Below, piece after piece: positions 11,069 to 23,889 of a stretch of DNA of 64,000 nucleotides. Made by a program: the position numbers and the translations under genes. The DNA is taken from NCBI GenBank assembly GCA_964019055.1, contig OZ025210.1, forward strand, positions 11,871,158 to 11,935,157. The letters are read 5' to 3'. This stretch comes from Anthopleura xanthogrammica (Eukaryota; Cnidaria; Anthozoa; Actiniaria; Actiniidae). The notes beneath the pieces were generated by a model. It was not told the origin of the DNA and made no database searches. It saw only the letters and a list, made by a program, of their open reading frames with translations. Position 1 is the stretch's first letter, and each line of letters starts with the position of its first letter.

Positions 11069-11510
11069 AGTATGGATAAAAAGTTAAATTTTACACCGTA
11101 AAAAATAAGAGAGATCACTTACTGACGTTTCGGACGCTAGTCCTTCGTCGGAGTAAAAGAGAGAATAAGATTGGAAGGTAGTGTATATATGATGAAGATA
11201 GAAAATAGATAACCAATGAGAGCAAGGTAGGCAAGATTACAGGAAAAAAACAATAAGAAATGATAAAAAGACAAAAGAATGGATTAATTAAAAGCGAAGC
11301 GTTCATTCATCCCATTGGGATTATGAGTACCCAATAGGTGAATGAGCCGCATCTCTTTGGTTTTGCGACAATCATTGTTGCCGCTAACCAAAGACAAACC
11401 GAAAACAATGAAGTCGGAAAGTGAATGATTAGGTAAGTTGAAATGGCGGGAAACTGGTTTGGTTTGATCGTTCTTAAAAAAATTACATGGGTTTTACTCA
11501 TAGAAAAAGT
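11069..11510 (-). mobile_element. Penelope-like 3' end with GIY-YIG endonuclease C-terminus
   Basis: On the minus strand this is nearly identical to 17430-17840: the end of the endonuclease (HLLGTHNPNGMNERFAF, stop), the 3' UTR and the terminal hammerhead-like motif at 11121-11151. It faces the fragment at 10211 in inverted orientation. Confidence 0.85.
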
Positions 11511-12186
11511 GGTAGGTGTACATTCCCCTCCCCCTTTTTTTTCGGTAGTTACATTCTTTAAGACCCAAATTTAATTTTCACTATATTCCTTAACATCTCT
11601 CAAATCTTTTGACTTGTATTTGTAAAACGATTTATGATTTTGGTTTCCTAAAGAAATAACATCAAAAGCTCGATTACAAGTGACGTTTTTCGTAGAAATT
11701 TGGTTTTCGATTTTTTTCTTCAAAAATTTGCTGATACGTTTATGCTTAATCGTGAATATCTCGGAAATAACTTCGTGACACCCTTTTGTTTCTTTCCAGA
11801 TTTGAAATCAGCAATAAATTTGGGTTTACACAATTGCTAATTCCAAAACTTTTCATGGATTTCTCCTACATAGTAGGCAGCCACCTTAACACAGAAAATG
11901 TATACTTTTATAGAATATTTTTATGGATATTCATCAGGTAAAGATAAAATGTCTTGTGTCTTGTTCAAAAGTTTAAAACATTTGCAATTGACTATATAGA
12001 AGAATATTGAAAAGGCGCGGCGCTGAACGAAATTCGGCTTGCGCGTCACGGCAAAGTCAAGACTCGGAGGTATCCTGATCAATTGCCTGATACCTTGATG
12101 TCAATACTCTCTGCGGATATTGACTGTTTATTAGTATTGCATCTACACAAAGTTTGACAATACACAACACATGGATCAATTGATTA
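11510..12186. other. 3' flank of receptor gene 1
   Basis: No gene or clear repeat recognised up to the receptor stop codon. A TTTATT at 12127-12132 is an AATAAA poly(A) signal on the minus strand, 55 bp past the stop at 12187. Confidence 0.5.
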
Positions 12187-16455
<4,269 letters not shown>

Positions 16456-17240
16456 TAGTAGACGTCGCTATTTCCATTGTTTTGTTTTGTTTTACTTTTT
16501 GAACATTAAACTCACTAACTATCCAACTTTGTTTCAAGGGACAAGTACAATCACTCTAGTAGTACATTATCCTTTGAACAAGCAAATATTTAGACACTTG
16601 CATATTTCACGAAGCGTTTAAACAAAAAGCGTGACTATGAACGTCAAAAACAATTTAATTTATGTGCCAGGCAAATGAAAGGTAGAGGGAGGGGAGGATT
16701 TGTAAGAGAACGAATTCGAACCTCTCGATAAATTTGGCGGGAATTTTTTTTTGCGATAGAATGTGCGCGCTCTAACATATATACTCTCTGGTTGATAGCA
16801 CATGACGGGCAGTATTTATCTGTGAATGTAGGCTGGTAAGAGATTCATGAGATTCATTCGGCTGATTGATACAAAGCAATAGAATACTCTCTGATTGGTA
16901 AAACCCGAGAAGGAGAAGGTCGATTAAAAATTTTTTTTTTACATTGGATATATATTTTCTAATTTAAGGGGGTTCATTGTCCACATTTAGGGGGTTCGAA
17001 TTCGAAAACAATTTAGGGGGACACCCCTCCCCCTTAGATACTCTCGTGTTAGTAAACATACACGTCCTAGTGTAGTTTAGCATGTACTTTTCATGTCCTT
17101 GTACACTCATATACTTTAATAGGTAAGACAGTATCAATAAGGTATGCTGAATATTTTGATGCGAAAATAGATTACCAATTGTTTGTTTTGCTTTCGCCAC
17201 CAAAAAACTTGATAAATAAAATTAAGTTAAAATAACATAA
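16456..17240. other. Upstream region of receptor gene 1, nothing recognised
   Basis: About 780 bp without a supportable gene or repeat. It should hold the promoter of receptor gene 1, but I see no clear TATA box. Confidence 0.5.
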
Positions 17241-17245
17241 TATTT

Positions 17246-17840
17246 TTAGCTATTCACATATATACATATGTTGGTCCCAAATCGTCACTTAAAATCACTG
17301 ATCATTTTGAATGTACCACTTTCAATGTCATCTACTGCATTAAATGTTCTCGCTGTAATCTTTTATATGTTGGTGAAACTGGCCGTCGTTTCGGTGATCG
17401 TATCCGCGACCATCTTTATGATATTCGTAAGAACGATCAAACCAAACCAGTTTCCCGCCATTTCAATTTACCTAATCATTCACTTTCCGACTTCATTGTT
17501 TTCGGTTTGTCTTTGGTTAGCGGCAACAATGATTGTCGCAAAACCAAAGAGATGCGGCTCATTCACCTATTGGGTACTCATAATCCCAATGGGATGAATG
17601 AACGTTTCGCTTTTAATTAATCCATTCTTTTGTCTTTTTATTATTTCTTATTGTTTTTTTCTTGTAACCTTGCCTACCTTGCTCTCATTGGTTATCTATT
17701 TTCTATCTTTATCATATATACACTACCTTCCACTCTTATTCTCTCTTTTACTCCGACGAAGGACTAGCGTCCGAAACGTCAGTAAGTGATCTCTCTTATT
17801 TTTTACGGTGTAAAATTTAACTTTTTATCCATACATATAT
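17246..17840 (+). mobile_element. Penelope-like GIY-YIG endonuclease and 3' end, 5' truncated
   Basis: One frame ending at 17619 encodes CTTFNVIYCIKCSRCN, LLYVGETGRRFGDRIRDHLY and HLLGTHNPNGMNERFAF. This is a GIY-YIG nuclease with the Y-V-G motif, downstream Arg, and a CxxC pair ahead of it. The reverse transcriptase is missing. A 3' UTR with a hammerhead-like motif at 17753-17780 follows. It is the most complete of the three related fragments in the window (with 10211-10393 and 11069-11510). Confidence 0.88.
17753..17780 (+). ncRNA. Hammerhead-ribozyme-like motif, core altered
   Basis: Same sequence as at 10311: CCGACGA, GGAC-TAGC-GTCC stem, GAAAC, GTC. The C in place of the core U suggests weak or no activity. 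Confidence 0.5.
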
Positions 17841-17878
17841 ACGGCTTTAAGCTACGAATTACCAAGTTAGCAAGCAAA

Positions 17879-18212
17879 CACAGGGAGCCCACAGCCACTG
17901 GTAGAATCAGTGATTAGAATGAAATCTATCATGCGTAAATGCACGTGCTAGCTCCCGCACGAGCTTGGCGGCACTTCCGGATTGGTTGAAGTTCAAGTCT
18001 GAATAAATTATCAAATGCTAACGTTGCTAGCTAAGAATATAATGACAGTCATTATATTCTACGCTAGGAGCGTAAGCAGCTGATAATATATTCAGATTGG
18101 AACTTCAACCAATCCAGAAACGCCACCGAGCTCGTGCATGCAGGAGCGAGAGCTTTTACGCATGATAGCTTTTATCTTAAACAATGATACCAGTGGCTGT
18201 GGGCTCCCTGTG
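17879..18212. mobile_element. MITE family F, TIR CACAGGGAGCCC
   Basis: Ends CACAGGGAGCCCACAGCCAC and its inverse, with TACCAGTGGC just inside. The direct flank AAGCAAA on both sides is a possible 7-bp target duplication. A larger relative with nested inserts is at 38146-39333. Confidence 0.85.
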
Positions 18213-18650
18213 AAGCAAATCCCGTTATTCTGTATTTTATTTTTAAAGTTGCATGTCCAGATAATTAGACATTTTTACTATTCCCAATGTTGCGTGTCCA
18301 TGGTCATATTAAGTATTCATCATTCCTTCAACTTAATTGGCTCAGAAGCTGTGAATTCCACGTGCACAAACCATATTTAGTGCGAGAAACGAATATTTGA
18401 TAAGACACGTGACATTTGGAATAATCCAAATATTTATTTATCTGGACAACGTTGATGGGAATGGCTGTATACATAGAGAGAGCGTTGCAGACTTTCAAAC
18501 GGCTCAAAACCCCTCAAAAACACAATTTCATGCCAATATTTCATCTCCAAGGTGTTCCTCAACTACCAAACAACATTTTTAGAGACTTTATTCAAAAGCA
18601 TTAAATAATTCAAGTCTTTCTGAAAACATATTTTCAAACCATGTGCAATA

Positions 18651-18811
18651 GACCTTTTTAGCTTCGTATGCAAATTGCCCATTTCAGACCACATGACATT
18701 CCCTTGAGAAATGTTCTTTTGTTAAAATATTTACACATGAAAAAATCAGCTCCCAAGAGTGGCATCACATGGTCTGAAATGGGCACAACAAACAACGAAG
18801 CTGAAAAGGTC
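18651..18811. mobile_element. MITE family G, ~160 bp
   Basis: GACCTTTTTAGCTTCGTATG and its inverse with CAGACCACATGA / TCACATGGTCTG inside, flanked by TA. Six more copies lie within the satellite arrays at 31.6-32.6 kb and 41.5-42.5 kb. Confidence 0.85.
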
Positions 18812-18821
18812 TATTTGAATA

Positions 18822-18827
18822 GATATA
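18822..18827. repeat. Target-site duplication, left
   Basis: GATATA abuts the AGTAGTATAC end of the element and matches the copy at 24356-24361. Confidence 0.85.
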
Positions 18828-18982
18828 AGTAGTATACAAATGAGGCTTCTGCATCATAGGTGCACCGGTGCTCCGGAGCAGGCCGGAGCAGGCCGGAGCA
18901 GGCCGGTGCTCTCCCCGGGCCCCTCTCCCGGCCCGTAGGGGGAGGGGGTGGTTAACGTTGGAGTCATATCTATTTTTAGATT
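18828..18982. repeat. Outer terminal inverted repeat, left
   Basis: Pairs with 24211-24355. It is GC-rich around GCACCGGTGCTCCGG, with a three-fold GGAGCAGGCC repeat only on this side, then GAGTCATATCTATTTTTAGA. The many CCGG and GGTGC palindromes could fold. Confidence 0.85.
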
Positions 18983-19066
18983 CGAGGATTGCACCACGCG
19001 ATGCAACTAAGGCTGAAGTTTATATTCATTCTATCGCTCTACCAACTGAGCTATCATGAGATGTAT
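18983..19066 (-). pseudogene. Degenerate tRNA-like sequence (Tyr-type D arm)
   Basis: On the minus strand ATAGCTCAGTTGGTAGAGCG is an intact D arm and A box of the kind seen in tRNA-Tyr. It is followed by TTAGTTGCATCGCG and a damaged B box, GGTGCAATCC. No acceptor pairing is found. Either an old tRNA or one broken by the composite repeat boundary. It has no counterpart in the right arm. Confidence 0.5.
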
Positions 19067-19251
19067 ACTTTTACTCTTCATTAAAACCCTATATTCGAGT
19101 TTATTGAAATAATATAGACTGATTGATTATACATCATGAGAAAGGATGCTGTTTTGTTTCATCTTTCTTTATCTTGTGAGATTAGCCTTGGATTCATACC
19201 CCTACTCATTCCCTAGAATAAGCTAAAGCTACCTTTTTAATAAAATATGAA

Positions 19252-19322
19252 GACCTTAATGGGATTCGAACCAATAACTTCTGATCTGGAGTCAGAGATG
19301 CTAACCATTACACCATAAGGTC
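19252..19322 (-). tRNA. tRNA-Trp (CCA), in left inner inverted repeat
   Basis: A 71-nt cloverleaf: acceptor GACCTTA/TAAGGTC (7 perfect pairs), D stem GTGT/GCAT (with G-U pairs), anticodon stem TCTGA/TCAGA with loop CTCCAGA (anticodon CCA, U33 present), and T arm with loop TTCGAAT and one T-C mismatch in its stem. The B box GGTTCGAATCC is perfect. A TTTT lies a few bases downstream. The anticodon arm matches animal tRNA-Trp. No CCA is encoded, as usual in eukaryotes. A tRNA gene-finder would likely score it as functional or borderline. Confidence 0.85.
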
Positions 19323-19630
19323 CTTTTTGGTTCCAAACAGCTAAGATTCATAATTATGTTACTAGCCTGGATGGAAAGACACTATTCTGCAGGTGGTATT
19401 TCTAATTTGATTGTACACATTAATCTTCGAGATACTGATTTATTGTTCATTATGTACACATAAATATCACAGTGTACTTTACTTTGTTTAAGCAAACAAA
19501 AGCTATTGTTTCCATCAACACACGATGTTTATCTTGGATTTGTCAAAATCAATTTTGAATAAATTTGATTTCGGAGGTTGTGTTTTGAGTGTCACTGGAA
19601 ATATTTCTTTATGTTTCAGAGAAAAAATAT

Positions 19631-19703
19631 GATCTTAATGGGAATCGAACCTATAATCTTCTGATCTAGAGTCAGACGTGATAACCATTACACTATAATT
19701 GTC
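19631..19703 (-). tRNA. Trp-derived tRNA with CTA anticodon (amber-reading), left arm
   Basis: Anticodon stem TCTGA/TCAGA and loop CTCTAGA give anticodon CTA, one base from the CCA of tRNA-Trp. The D arm (GTGTAATGGTTATCAC) and T arm (loop TTCGATT, B box GGTTCGATTCC) are good. A T6 terminator for Pol III follows three bases after the 3' end (19622-19627 on the plus strand). The acceptor stem is poor: the 5' side GACAATTA has an extra base and mismatches against TAAGATC. So it is a suppressor-type tRNA by anticodon but possibly inactive. Confidence 0.7.
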
Positions 19704-19780
19704 CTCGTAATAGACAATAACTACGCGATTTATTGTATGATTCTATTTCTCGTTCAGTGGCAAAGCTTTTGTCAAGGTTC

Positions 19781-19786
19781 TTTATT
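19781..19786 (-). terminator. Poly(A) signal of the ATPase gene
   Basis: AATAAA on the minus strand, 24 bp past the ATPase stop, inside the inverted repeat. The mirror copy serves the plus-strand gene. Confidence 0.7.
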
Positions 19787-19809
19787 AATTTTGATATCAA
19801 TATTACAAC

Positions 19810-21330
19810 TTAGAATTTTTCCCACTTGGGTAATGACTTGACCATGGCTTTCAGTCTTTGTGAACGACGTGGAGGCTCTAAGACTACATCTTTGTATTTA
19901 TGGGCGTCCTGATAACTAATCCACTTGATAGGTTTTTCTTTACTTGATGGGGGAGTGGGTGGAAAATCAAGTGGGGTTGGAAGAGATCGTGTTTTAGGGG
20001 TGCTGGAAGAAGAGGGTTGATCAAAACCCGTCGTGGTTTTTAAGGGAGTAGAAGGTACCTCGGCTATACTGGGTTCAAAAGAAGGGGTTCTAATTTTAGA
20101 GGTTAGTCGCTCTAGGAAGGAAGGGGTCTTTGGTTTAGGCGTTACATAGCCACTGTCACTGGTGAGACTTATTGAGGGAACGTTTCCTGGAGTTGTTGAA
20201 TTAGTGGGAAGCCAAGGACCAGCTGATGGCGGTGTCTGTAATGGTTGCACCATTTCCAACCTTGATTTGTGTGGCAAACTACTTCGTTGAAGCTGCTGTT
20301 CTAGATTGAGGTATCGATTGTAGAGTTGCGTATATTCTTTGAATTTTAGCTCCGCAGGGACATTGGGTTCCTTTAGGATACTAGTCATCTGCTCCTCTAA
20401 ATTCTGCAGTATTTTGAGTACGGGGGACTGTAAATAGCTCTGACGTTCGAAATAGTTGGCAATAGATTGCATGACTTCTGATTGTCCACCATGCTGTGAT
20501 GTTGTCGTAGGGTTCGACTGTAAAACAACATGATCATTAGGGAGAACATTGGTTCGAAGTCTGCACTCCTCTGGAGTATTGGGTTTGAGATCCACAAACA
20601 GATATCCGTAAGGTCGTTGGACAGCGGCCTCGTACTTTTGAATAAACTGTTCTGTTTTTCCCGGGTACATCTGTTTCCCCAAAGTCATCATTTGTAGCTT
20701 GTCTCTTGGGTTTTTAAACAGAACAAGGTACGCAGCGTTCAGACTCAAAGTTCGCATGATTTTTCCTTGGAAATAAAGGTTTTGTAGAAGGAAGATGACA
20801 CTGAGGTTGCGCTGGTGAGATCCTTTGGTGAATAAATTCATGATTCTTTTGTCGTTGGACGTTTCGGTGATTTGGTCATCAATCACGATCACATTATTAA
20901 TTTGAGGGTCAAAATAACTATCTTCATCTAAGTCGTACGGTATTCCTTTAACAAACTCTATGCCTGGCACTGTCTGTAACATGTCTTCATAAGCAGGTTG
21001 CCATTGGGAATAACTCCAAACGATTCGTTGTGGTGGGGGTGTTATTACTTTTCTCGCACGTTCGAGCAGATTCTGTACCCAAACTGTTTTACCTGATCCA
21101 GTCATTCCTGCCACTATGGCCGTAAAGGGGTGTAGCAATTGAAACCTGTCGCATTCTATGTCTTCAACATTTCGAGCCTGAGGGTAGGGACTAAACCGCT
21201 GACCAATTGTTTGCATATGTTTTCCTTGAAGTAAGAGTGCTCGCTCAGGACCACTGATCTTGTGGACACGAGTTAAATGAGACCATACATGTTGCACGGA
21301 CTTGCCACAAATAGGACACAACCGCCCCAT
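19810..21330 (-). CDS. A32/FtsK-HerA-like packaging ATPase with N-terminal zinc finger
   Basis: 506 codons from an ATG at 21328-21330. Residues 5-23 hold a C2H2-type finger (CPIC...HLTRVH). Residues 75-82 are a Walker A loop, GMTGSGKT; 147-152 are a Walker B strand, VIVIDD; and LLQN at 181-184 fits the sensor position. The segment through about residue 275 (TKGSHQRNLSV, MYPGKT, RPYGYLFVDLKP) matches the ATPase set of adintovirus/Polinton-related elements known from invertebrate and fish genomes. Residues 300-506 are Gln-, Ser-, Thr- and Pro-rich and end in the SLPKWEKF tail supplied by the inverted repeat. In viruses such enzymes drive DNA into capsids. The frame has no breaks, which argues for recent activity or selection. 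It diverges from the plus-strand genes across the palindromic array. Confidence 0.88.
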   Translation of the reverse strand: MGRLCPICGKSVQHVWSHLTRVHKISGPERALLLQGKHMQTIGQRFSPYPQARNVEDIECDRFQLLHPFTAIVAGMTGSGKTVWVQNLLERARKVITPPPQRIVWSYSQWQPAYEDMLQTVPGIEFVKGIPYDLDEDSYFDPQINNVIVIDDQITETSNDKRIMNLFTKGSHQRNLSVIFLLQNLYFQGKIMRTLSLNAAYLVLFKNPRDKLQMMTLGKQMYPGKTEQFIQKYEAAVQRPYGYLFVDLKPNTPEECRLRTNVLPNDHVVLQSNPTTTSQHGGQSEVMQSIANYFERQSYLQSPVLKILQNLEEQMTSILKEPNVPAELKFKEYTQLYNRYLNLEQQLQRSSLPHKSRLEMVQPLQTPPSAGPWLPTNSTTPGNVPSISLTSDSGYVTPKPKTPSFLERLTSKIRTPSFEPSIAEVPSTPLKTTTGFDQPSSSSTPKTRSLPTPLDFPPTPPSSKEKPIKWISYQDAHKYKDVVLEPPRRSQRLKAMVKSLPKWEKF

Positions 21331-21370
21331 CTCGTGTCTTTGAAGAATGAGACTAATTCTTGAAGGAGAC

Positions 21371-21387
21371 GCTATTTTATGATAGAC
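21371..21387 (-). promoter_or_regulatory. TATA-like element upstream of the ATPase
   Basis: ATAAAATA on the minus strand, about 45 bp before the ATPase ATG and just outside the palindromic array. Suggestive only. Confidence 0.3.
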
Positions 21388-21394
21388 CTTGCTC

Positions 21395-21870
21395 GGCTCT
21401 TAGGCTCGGAGCTTTAAGGCTCGGCTCGGCTCGTATAGGCTCGGAGCCTAAGGGCTCAGCTCGATCGTAGGCTCGGCTCGGCTCGTATAGGCTCGGAGCC
21501 CAAGGGCTTGGCTCGTAGATCGGCTCGGCTCGTATAGGCTCGGAGCCAAAGGGCTCAGCACGATCGTAGGCTCGGCTCGGCTCGGCTCGGCTCGGCTCGT
21601 ATAGGCTCGGAGCCCAAGGGCTTGGCTCGTAGCTCGGCTCGGCTCGTATAGGCTCGGAGCCTAAGGGCTCAGCTCGATCGTAGGCTCGGCTCGGCTCGTA
21701 TAGGCTCGGAGCCTAAGGGCTTGGCTCGCAGCTCGACTCGGCTCGTATAGGCTCGGAGCCAAAGGGCTTGGCTTGTAGGCTCGGAGCCTAAGGGCTTGGC
21801 TCGCAGCTCGACTCGGCTCGTATAGGCTCGGAGCCAAAGGGCTTGGCTTGTAGGCTCGGCTCGACTAGTC
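21395..21870. repeat. GC-rich palindromic tandem array between divergent genes
   Basis: About nine copies of GGCTCGGAGCC, a perfect interrupted palindrome, are set in GGCTCGGCTCGTATA and AAGGGCTTGGCTCGTAG modules with a period of roughly 50-65 bp. Base composition differs sharply from the AT-rich surroundings. Its place between the ATPase and the plus-strand genes suggests a two-way promoter or a replication origin. That role is inferred. Confidence 0.85.
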
Positions 21871-21989
21871 TAGGCTAGGTTAGGTTGAGATGTATGCCAT
21901 TCTGCGAAACCACATTTGTTTCAAAGAGTAAATCATGAATACACTCTCTTTCGTGACGTGCAAGATTAGGTTGGCACAATATAGGTTGG

Positions 21990-21997
21990 TATAATAA
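21990..21997 (+). promoter_or_regulatory. TATA-like element for the plus-strand genes
   Basis: TATAATAA lies 66 bp before the ATG at 22064 and downstream of the palindromic array. Confidence 0.35.
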
Positions 21998-22063
21998 ACT
22001 AGAATAAATAGTAGATGCATCTCAGATGATTTACTATTTCAACACGTCTTTCGAAGAGAGAAC

Positions 22064-22384
22064 ATGAGTCGATTACTTGTTGATAATTTTGGCTATTTGC
22101 ATTTTTTAGTTCGTTGTCCTGAACCTCAGAGAAAAGTCTTGCTCGCTACTGCCACTCCTGAACAAGTTCATGTAGTGTGCGAGGTCTGTCATAATCTATT
22201 GAAAGGAGTTATTCCACTTACTTACTCTCAAAAAGAAACATTGAGATCTCATGCTAATGACATCAGAACACTAGCAGACTCATCAGTGCCTTTCAAAACA
22301 AAGAAAATAATTTTAGCCCAAAAGGGCGGCAGATTTGTAAAAGATATTGCATCCCCTTTGGCTGGGAATGTATTCTTGCTATAA
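22064..22384 (+). CDS. Small 106-residue protein of the Polinton-like element
   Basis: ATG at 22064; stop TAA. The protein starts MSRLLVDNFGYLHFLVRCPE, has helical, basic segments, and carries an AQKGGRFV motif at about residues 89-96 and a hydrophobic C-terminus. Short proteins of this layout, with a KGG or RGG motif followed by a hydrophobic end, occur next to the same type of ATPase in related invertebrate elements, as I recall them. The QKGG segment loosely resembles an adenovirus-type protease site, and the protein could be a small core or nucleoprotein, but this is a guess. It is followed after 59 bp by the next gene on the same strand. Confidence 0.7.
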   Translation: MSRLLVDNFGYLHFLVRCPEPQRKVLLATATPEQVHVVCEVCHNLLKGVIPLTYSQKETLRSHANDIRTLADSSVPFKTKKIILAQKGGRFVKDIASPLAGNVFLL

Positions 22385-22443
22385 ATAGTCCTTCGTAATC
22401 CCTCGATATTCATTTGGATCTTGTTAAGACATTAGGGATCATC

Positions 22444-23342
22444 ATGAAGCGAAGATATTCTGAAAATTCCGTGGAAGATGTATCTGACTCCGAGGCCTCT
22501 AGTGAGGAGGAGCCTTTGGACAGTGAAATTGATCAGATGGTACAGGAGCTTTCCAAAATCATACCCAGGGAGAAGGCACTAAATGTACTCCACAGTATGG
22601 CCGCTTCTAAGGACATTCTGTATTGGAATTCGCATGGAGAAATGACTTATCATCAACGACGAATCCCAGTCACAAGCATGAAGGAATTAGTGAATATGCT
22701 TTATTACCTTACAACCCAGATGTTAGACCACCCAGAGGTTTAAAAACGTTTACTAATGGATTGGTAGAACTGGGCATTAACAAACATCTAATTGGAAATC
22801 AGAAATTGTTGGTAGATCTTGTTGCTACGCAACCGGAAGGTGAAGACACGGATGAGAGTGAGACTGAAAGTCAGTCAACTGATGATCGATCCCATAATCA
22901 TGAACCGCATGATGAAGAAGAGGAACAACAAAGTAGTGATGATGAAGAGGCGGAACAAGAGGAAGAACAAAGCATGGACGAGGAATCGAATTCTGATGAA
23001 GAAGAACAAAGACAGTGTCACGTTTGTCAAGAACCCCGACAGTTTCTCAAGATATCTGTAGTGCGGTGCCCAACTTGCCATTGGCATGAAGGTCACTCCG
23101 GTCATCTAAACGATGTAGTTCACTGTGACATTTGTACAACCGTTTTCCCAGCTAATCTACAGAACACAAAGAAAACATTTTACTGCTGTAATGACTGCGA
23201 TTCTATTCACCAGCTGTCGTTAAAGTCAAACAGATTGAAACTCATTGTACCAAAACACGAAGGCGAACAAATGGAAAAAGAGGGAAACCACGGAACGGAT
23301 CTCGAATACTTTCCTTCATTACCCAAGTGGGAAAAATTCTAA
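22444..23342 (+). CDS. Acidic zinc-ribbon protein of the element, interrupted by one frameshift
   Basis: The likely start is the ATG at 22444 (the upstream frame begins with TTG). The first frame runs to 22743. The second runs from before 22700 to a TAA at 23342 and has no ATG of its own near the overlap. The two parts look like one protein: the first carries SHGEMTYHQRRIP and a KELVNM helix, the second continues with PPRGLKTFTNGLVELGINKHL. The break lies at about 22690-22720 and needs a one-base shift. A strongly acidic, Ser-rich stretch follows (22840-23010). Cysteine pairs come next (CHVCQ, CPTCHWH, CDIC, YCCNDC), likely two zinc ribbons. The C-terminus SLPKWEKF is shared with the ATPase through the inverted repeat. 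Function unknown; the acidic and zinc parts suggest binding of protein or nucleic acid. Confidence 0.72.
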
Positions 23343-23365
23343 GTTGTAATATTGATATCAAAATT

Positions 23366-23371
23366 AATAAA
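23366..23371 (+). terminator. Poly(A) signal of the plus-strand gene
   Basis: AATAAA 24 bp past the TAA stop at 23342, in the inverted repeat, the mirror image of the ATPase signal. Confidence 0.7.
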
Positions 23372-23448
23372 GAACCTTGACAAAAGCTTTGCCACTGAAC
23401 GAGAAATAGAATCATACAATAAATCGCGTAGTTATTGTCTATTACGAG

Positions 23449-23521
23449 GACAATTATAGTGTAATGGTTATCACGTCTGACTCTAGATCAGAAGATTATA
23501 GGTTCGATTCCCATTAAGATC
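23449..23521 (+). tRNA. Trp-derived tRNA with CTA anticodon (amber-reading), right arm
   Basis: Identical in sequence to the left-arm copy, including the damaged acceptor stem. A T6 Pol III terminator is at 23525-23530. Two identical copies are expected if the arms are kept alike by gene conversion or by replication. Confidence 0.7.
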
Positions 23522-23829
23522 ATATTTTTTCTCTGAAACATAAAGAAATATTTCTAGTGACACTCAAAACACAACCTCCGAAAACAAATTTATTCAAAAT
23601 TGATTTTGACAAATCCAAGATAAACATCATGTGTTGATGGAAACAATAGCTTTTGTTTGCTTAAACAAAGTAAAGTACAATGTGATATTTATGTGTACAT
23701 AATGAACAATAAATCAGTATCTCGAAGATTAATGTGTACAATCAAATTAGAAATACCACCTGTTGAATAGTGTCTTCCCATCCAGGCTAGTAACATAATT
23801 ATGAATTTTAGCTGTTTGGAACCAAAAAG

Positions 23830-23873
23830 GACCTTATAGTGTGATGGTTAGCATCTCTGACTCCAGATCAGAA
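23830..23873 (+). pseudogene. Truncated tRNA-Trp (CCA), right arm
   Basis: The acceptor 5' side (GACCTTA), D arm and anticodon arm with loop CTCCAGA are present. The sequence departs from the tRNA right after the anticodon stem, so the T arm and 3' acceptor side are missing. Confidence 0.8.
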
Positions 23874-23889
23874 TTTATGTCCAGAAATA

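Larger units (their letters stand above)
19278..19836. repeat. Inner inverted repeat, left
   Basis: About 560 bp pairing with 23315-23873 with few differences. It contains most of the Trp tRNA, the CTA tRNA, a poly(A) signal and the last eight codons plus stop of the ATPase. Confidence 0.9.
23315..23873. repeat. Inner inverted repeat, right
   Basis: Mirror of 19278-19836. It carries the end of the plus-strand gene, a poly(A) signal, the CTA tRNA and the 5' part of the Trp tRNA, where similarity stops. Confidence 0.9.

Noticed and set aside
17268..17597. 109-codon hydrophobic plus-strand frame
   Set aside because: Out-of-frame shadow of the GIY-YIG endonuclease, which reads in the neighbouring frame.
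19252..19322. tRNA-Gln or tRNA-Glu identity
   Set aside because: The D arm (GTGTAATGGTTA) is of that type, but the anticodon arm TCTGA-CTCCAGA-TCAGA is that of tRNA-Trp.
22690..22720. Programmed -1 frameshifting
   Set aside because: No X-XXY-YYZ slippery site and no strong downstream hairpin at the overlap; a plain indel is simpler.
22623..23342. Second plus-strand frame as an independent gene
   Set aside because: It begins at a TTG, has no nearby ATG, and its first 24 codons overlap the upstream frame where that one carries the sensible protein. Better read as the second half of a frameshifted gene.
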